From Pelodera strongyloides (lineage: Eukaryota; Nematoda; Chromadorea; Rhabditida; Rhabditidae): a DNA stretch of 64,000 nt. A model generated the notes under the pieces. The model was not told where the DNA came from. It ran no database searches and saw only the letters and a list, made by a program, of their open reading frames with translations. A program made the translations under genes and the position numbers. Location of the stretch: positions 90,088-154,087 of the forward strand of contig JAANDG010000348.1 in assembly GCA_036852015.1 (NCBI GenBank), written 5' to 3'. Within the stretch, counting starts at the first letter, position 1, and every line of letters begins with the position of its first letter. Shown here one piece after another: positions 60,425 to 64,000 of this stretch.

Positions 60425-62225
60425 CCAAGCCAATTCCTCGAGAAGCGGCGGTTCTCGGAGTTGAACAAGGGAGCACCCCAAGTCTCAACACATTTCTAAG
60501 CTCAAACAAATACAAAGTTCACCCTCAAACAATGCCAAAACCTGAAGCTGCTCCAATGCCAATTCCCCGAGAAGACACGGTTCTCGGAGTTGAACAAGGG
60601 AGCACCCCAAGTCTCAACATATTTCTAAGCTCAAACAAATACAAAGTTCACCCTCAAACAATGCCAAAGCCTGAAGCTGCTCCAATGCCAATTCCCCGAG
60701 AAGACACGGTTCTCGGAGTTGAACAAGGGAGCACCCAAGTCTCAACATATTTCTAAGCTCAGACAAATACAAAATTCACCCCTCACTCAGTGTTGCAAAC
60801 AAATTTTCATAAAATCAAATAATGGTGCACACTAACCAAATCTATGCAGCAGCAGATGGGATTCCTCTTTGGCGACAAACGGGATGGGATCTTACGTCGA
60901 AAAGATGCATCGAAGCCTCATCGTCCCACGAAGTCAATGAAAGCAAGAATAGCAGAACAACAACGGCAAAGTACTCTCGCTCTCTATCCTACTTCTATCT
61001 AAACCCAAAACATAATAACTAAATCTCAGATGGAACTCGACGGTCAACGTTCACCCTCAAACAATGTCAAAACCTGAAGCTGCTCCAATGCCAACCCCGA
61101 GAAGACGCGGTGGAGTTGAACAAGGGAGCACCCCAAGTCTCAACATATTTCTAAGCTCAAACAAATACAAAGTTCTCCCTCAAACAATGCCAAAACCTGA
61201 TGCTCCAATGCCAATTCCCCGAGAAGACGCGGTTCTCGCAGTTCAACAAGGGAGCACCCCAAGTCTCAACATATTTCTAAGCTTAAACAAAATACAAAGT
61301 TCACCCTCAAACAATGCCAAAACCTGAAGCTGCTCTAATGCCAATTCCCCGAGAAGACGCGGTTCTCGGAGTGAACAAGGGAGCACCCCAAGTCTCAACA
61401 TATTCTAAGCTCAAACAAATACAAAGTTCACCCTCAAACAATGCCAAAACCTGAAAGCTGCTCCAATGCCAATTCCCCGAGAAGACGCGGGTTCTCGGAG
61501 TGAACAAGGGAGCACCCCAAGTCTCAACATAATTCTAAGCTCAAACAAATACAAAGTTCACCTCAAACAATGCCAAAAACCTGAAGCTGCTCCAATGCCA
61601 ATTCCCCGAGAAGACGCGGTTCTCGGAGTTGAACAAGGGAGCACCCAGTCTCAAACATATTTCTAAGTTCAGACAAATACAAAATTCACCCTTCACTCAG
61701 TGTTGCAAACAAATTTTCATAAAATCAAATAATGGTGCACACTAACCAAATCTATGCAGCAGCAGATGGGATTCCTTATTGGCGACAAACGGGATGTGAT
61801 CTTATGTCGAGAAGATGCATCGAAGCCTCATCGTCCACCGAAGTCAATGAAAGCAAAGAATAGCAGAACAACAACGGCAAAGTAATCTCGCTCTCTATCC
61901 TACTTCTATCTAAACCCAAAACATAATAACTAAATCTCAGATGGAACTCGACGGTCAACGTTCATCCTCAAACAATGCCAAAACCTGAAGCTGCTCCAAT
62001 GCCAATTCCCCGAGAAGACGCGGTTCTCGGAGTTGAACAAGGGAGCACCCTAAGTCTCAACATATTAAGCTCAAACAAATACAAAGTTCACCCTCAAACA
62101 ATGCCAAAACCTGATGCTCCAATGCCAATTCCCCGAGAAGACGCGGTTCTCGGAGTTGAACAAGGGAGCACCCCAAGTCTCAACATATTTCTAAGCTCAA
62201 ACAAATACAAAGTTCACCCTCAAAC
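60425..62225. repeat. 129-bp coding-length minisatellite with interspersed 818-bp fragments
   Basis: About eleven units reading CAAACAATGCCAAAACCTGA, then CCGAGAAGACGCGGTTCTCG and ACCCCAAGTCTCAACATATT. One unit is 129 bp (43 codons), so the plus frame repeats in register as MPKPEAAPMPIPREDAVLGV, EQGSTPSLNIFLSSNKYKV. Some units lose or gain one base, which breaks the frame between blocks. Fragments of the 818-bp unit sit inside (60785-61030 and 61690-61965). On the minus strand the same unit has a TTAG-bounded open segment YVETWGAPLFNSENRVFSG before AG-GT. Whether either strand is translated is unknown. Confidence 0.8.
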
Positions 62226-62299
62226 AATATATATCATGAATCCAATTCAGTGTACACCGAAGTAAAGCGGAAGACAAAAAAAAACAAAATAAACACAAA

Positions 62300-62300
<1 letters not shown>

Positions 62301-62346
<46 letters not shown>
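62301..62346. repeat. Poly-A tract (46 A)
   Basis: Uninterrupted A run between the minisatellite and the LINE. For a minus-strand LINE the tail would be T on this strand, so this is not its canonical tail. Confidence 0.9.
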
Positions 62347-62348
<2 letters not shown>

Positions 62349-62439
62349 ATATCAACAACAACAAACAAATAACAATGAGTAACAAAGCGCATATAACAAG
62401 CGACAAAACTATGTACAACAAAGGAATGAAGGTACATGT

Positions 62440-64000
62440 GAATAACTAAGGGTGAATGTTTCTATTTGCTACTTCATAAAGCTCGATTAGATCAAGCTCG
62501 TCAATGCGGGTTTTAAACGAATCAACGGAACTCGAAAGAACAATACTATCAGGAAGTAGGTTCCACAAACGAGTGGCCCTATGCTTAAAAGAGAACAGAG
62601 ACTGGGTAAGTTTAACAGAATCCTGAATAAGAGTTAAAGAGTTACCATTTCGACGTGGTGTCTGTGATTCACCTGGAACATGTTTGCCAAAACCGGATGT
62701 GCATTATAACCTCGGACAATTTTGAAACATTCAATGAGATCGAACAAAATTCTACGATGATGGAGAGATTTGAGACCAAAAACAACAAGACGTTCAGAAT
62801 AGGAAAACGAGCTATAATAGTCATTGTCAATTCTACGAAGCACACGTTTAGTAAAACGCCGCTGTACCTTTTAATAGCGTCAATCTCACTTTTCAGGTCG
62901 GCGACCAAACGGAGGTGCATACAAGCAGGGGCCTACAATAAGAACATAAGCTTTACGATAAACTCAATGCTATGATGACAAATGGAGCGAAGTATACGAT
63001 TTGCACAACAAGAAGAAGTACTAACTCTTTGCTTAATATGAGCCTTAAACCATAAATCCGGAGAAAACAAACCACAAATCACGAAGACATCAGTTACGGT
63101 GGATGAGGGTATTATTTAAACGAAGAGGAAAAGGGTGGTGGGTCTTAGTAGTCACAGAAAAATGTGACACTTTGGCTCAGAATGTCATTTTCCATATCTC
63201 ACCCAACTGGAAATATTGCCAATTCTTTTTGAAAAGCATTCAGGCAGGCCAGGGCCCTAGTTTGGCATAACACGGAAATCTTAACATCATCCGCGTAATA
63301 ACAATGGAGCTAGCTCCAAGAGAGCAATGTCAATGTATTAATAAAATAGAAAAGAACGGGCCTAAAACACTACCTGAGTACTCCACTGGAGCAAGGTTTG
63401 ATAGAAGACAAGTATTCTGTATCTAACCTGAAAGTACGTTTGCAAGATAAGAACTAATCAATTAAGCATTATGTCAGAAACTCCATAATTCTTAAGCTTA
63501 TGTAGAGAAAACGGTGGTTAACACATCAAACGCCTTAGCAAAATCAATAAACAATTCCAAATTATCATCGGATTCTTTAGCAGAGAGCCATTCATATAAG
63601 ATAAAAGAAGTTGCGAAGTTGTATTACGGCCTTTAGAAAGCCAAATGATTAAGAGACAAAAAACCGTTAACAACATGTGGTACGTTAATTTATGCACACC
63701 AATTCAAATAATTTACAAAAGAGGAGGTGAGAGAAATTGGCCGGTAGTTAAGGATGACGTGCGAGGTGGTTTTTTGGAAAGGGTGAAACAATCGCATGTC
63801 GCATTCCTAGGAACCTTCCCAGTTAAAAACGATTTGTTAAAAAATTTACACAATAAGGGCATTAAAACTACTTTAATTTTTATAACAAAAGAAGAAATCC
63901 CTTCAGGAGTAAAAGATTTCTTGGGGCTCAAATTTTTCATTGCATTCTCAACAGAGGACAGAGTGAACAATTCATCTTCAAATGGAACGGAAACATCTTT
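62440..64000 (-). pseudogene. LINE reverse transcriptase, frameshifted and cut by the window end
   Basis: Minus-strand fragments in RT order: MKNLSPKKSFTPEGISSFVI and LLCKFFNKSFLTGKVPRN (63970-63780), NYRPISLTS (about 63750), GRNTTSQLLLSYMNG (about 63620), FIDFAKAFDV (motif A, about 63525-63551), YYADDVKI (motif C, 63283-63300), and a C-terminus with SERLVVFGLKSLHHRR (about 62790) and RATRLWNLLPDSI (about 62560). This is the layout of a CR1/Jockey-type LINE ORF2. The catalytic aspartates are still present, but at least four frame changes make it inactive as written. No RNase H or endonuclease part is in the window. Confidence 0.8.

Noticed and set aside
56047..62225. CRISPR array
   Set aside because: Units are hundreds of bases or directly adjacent 129-bp repeats without spacers, and the DNA is eukaryotic.
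62197..62437. Poly-phenylalanine frames
   Set aside because: Antisense of the 46-base A tract.

Overview
The window looks like nuclear DNA of a nematode, probably a rhabditid. Genes have many short exons with GT-AG introns and TTTCAG-type acceptors. A sorb-1 (SORBS/CAP) orthologue and a nematode-type Golgi carbohydrate sulfotransferase can be assembled exon by exon with every reading-frame phase consistent. DNA between genes and in introns is AT-rich and full of small inverted-repeat elements. I cannot name genus or species.

Layout. (1) 320-2036, + strand: a three-exon gene for a 120-residue protein with a probable degenerate helix-loop-helix (HLH). (2) 2037-23893: about 22 kb with no protein gene I can support; it holds MITEs, a 440-bp foldback, a three-copy tandem repeat near 17.3 kb, GGGCCC-rich repeats and microsatellites. 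(3) 23894-24674, + strand: a two-exon, 98-residue HLH protein resembling Id/Emc or a proneural bHLH with a damaged basic region. (4) 28586-48392, - strand: sorb-1, 26 coding exons, 1312 residues, one SoHo region and three SH3 domains. A single-ORF LINE ORF1 element lies antisense in one intron. (5) 50684-54893, + strand: an eight-exon, 350-residue sulfotransferase with one GC-AG intron. (6) 56047-62230: tandem repeats, with a unit of about 818 bp and a 129-bp coding-length minisatellite, around minus-strand exon-like segments of a broken acidic gene. (7) about 62440-64000, - strand: a frameshifted LINE reverse transcriptase running off the window.

The HLH gene at 24 kb and sorb-1 are convergent; sorb-1 and the sulfotransferase are divergent, about 2.3 kb apart. 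No operon is evident and the real genes share no obvious pathway. SORBS proteins act at actin adhesion structures and the sulfotransferase acts in the Golgi. The most interesting points are the two related small HLH proteins with the same basic-region change, the ORF1-only retroelement, the TTAA-ended MITE families packed against splice sites, and the tandem array carrying splice-site-flanked exon-like units.
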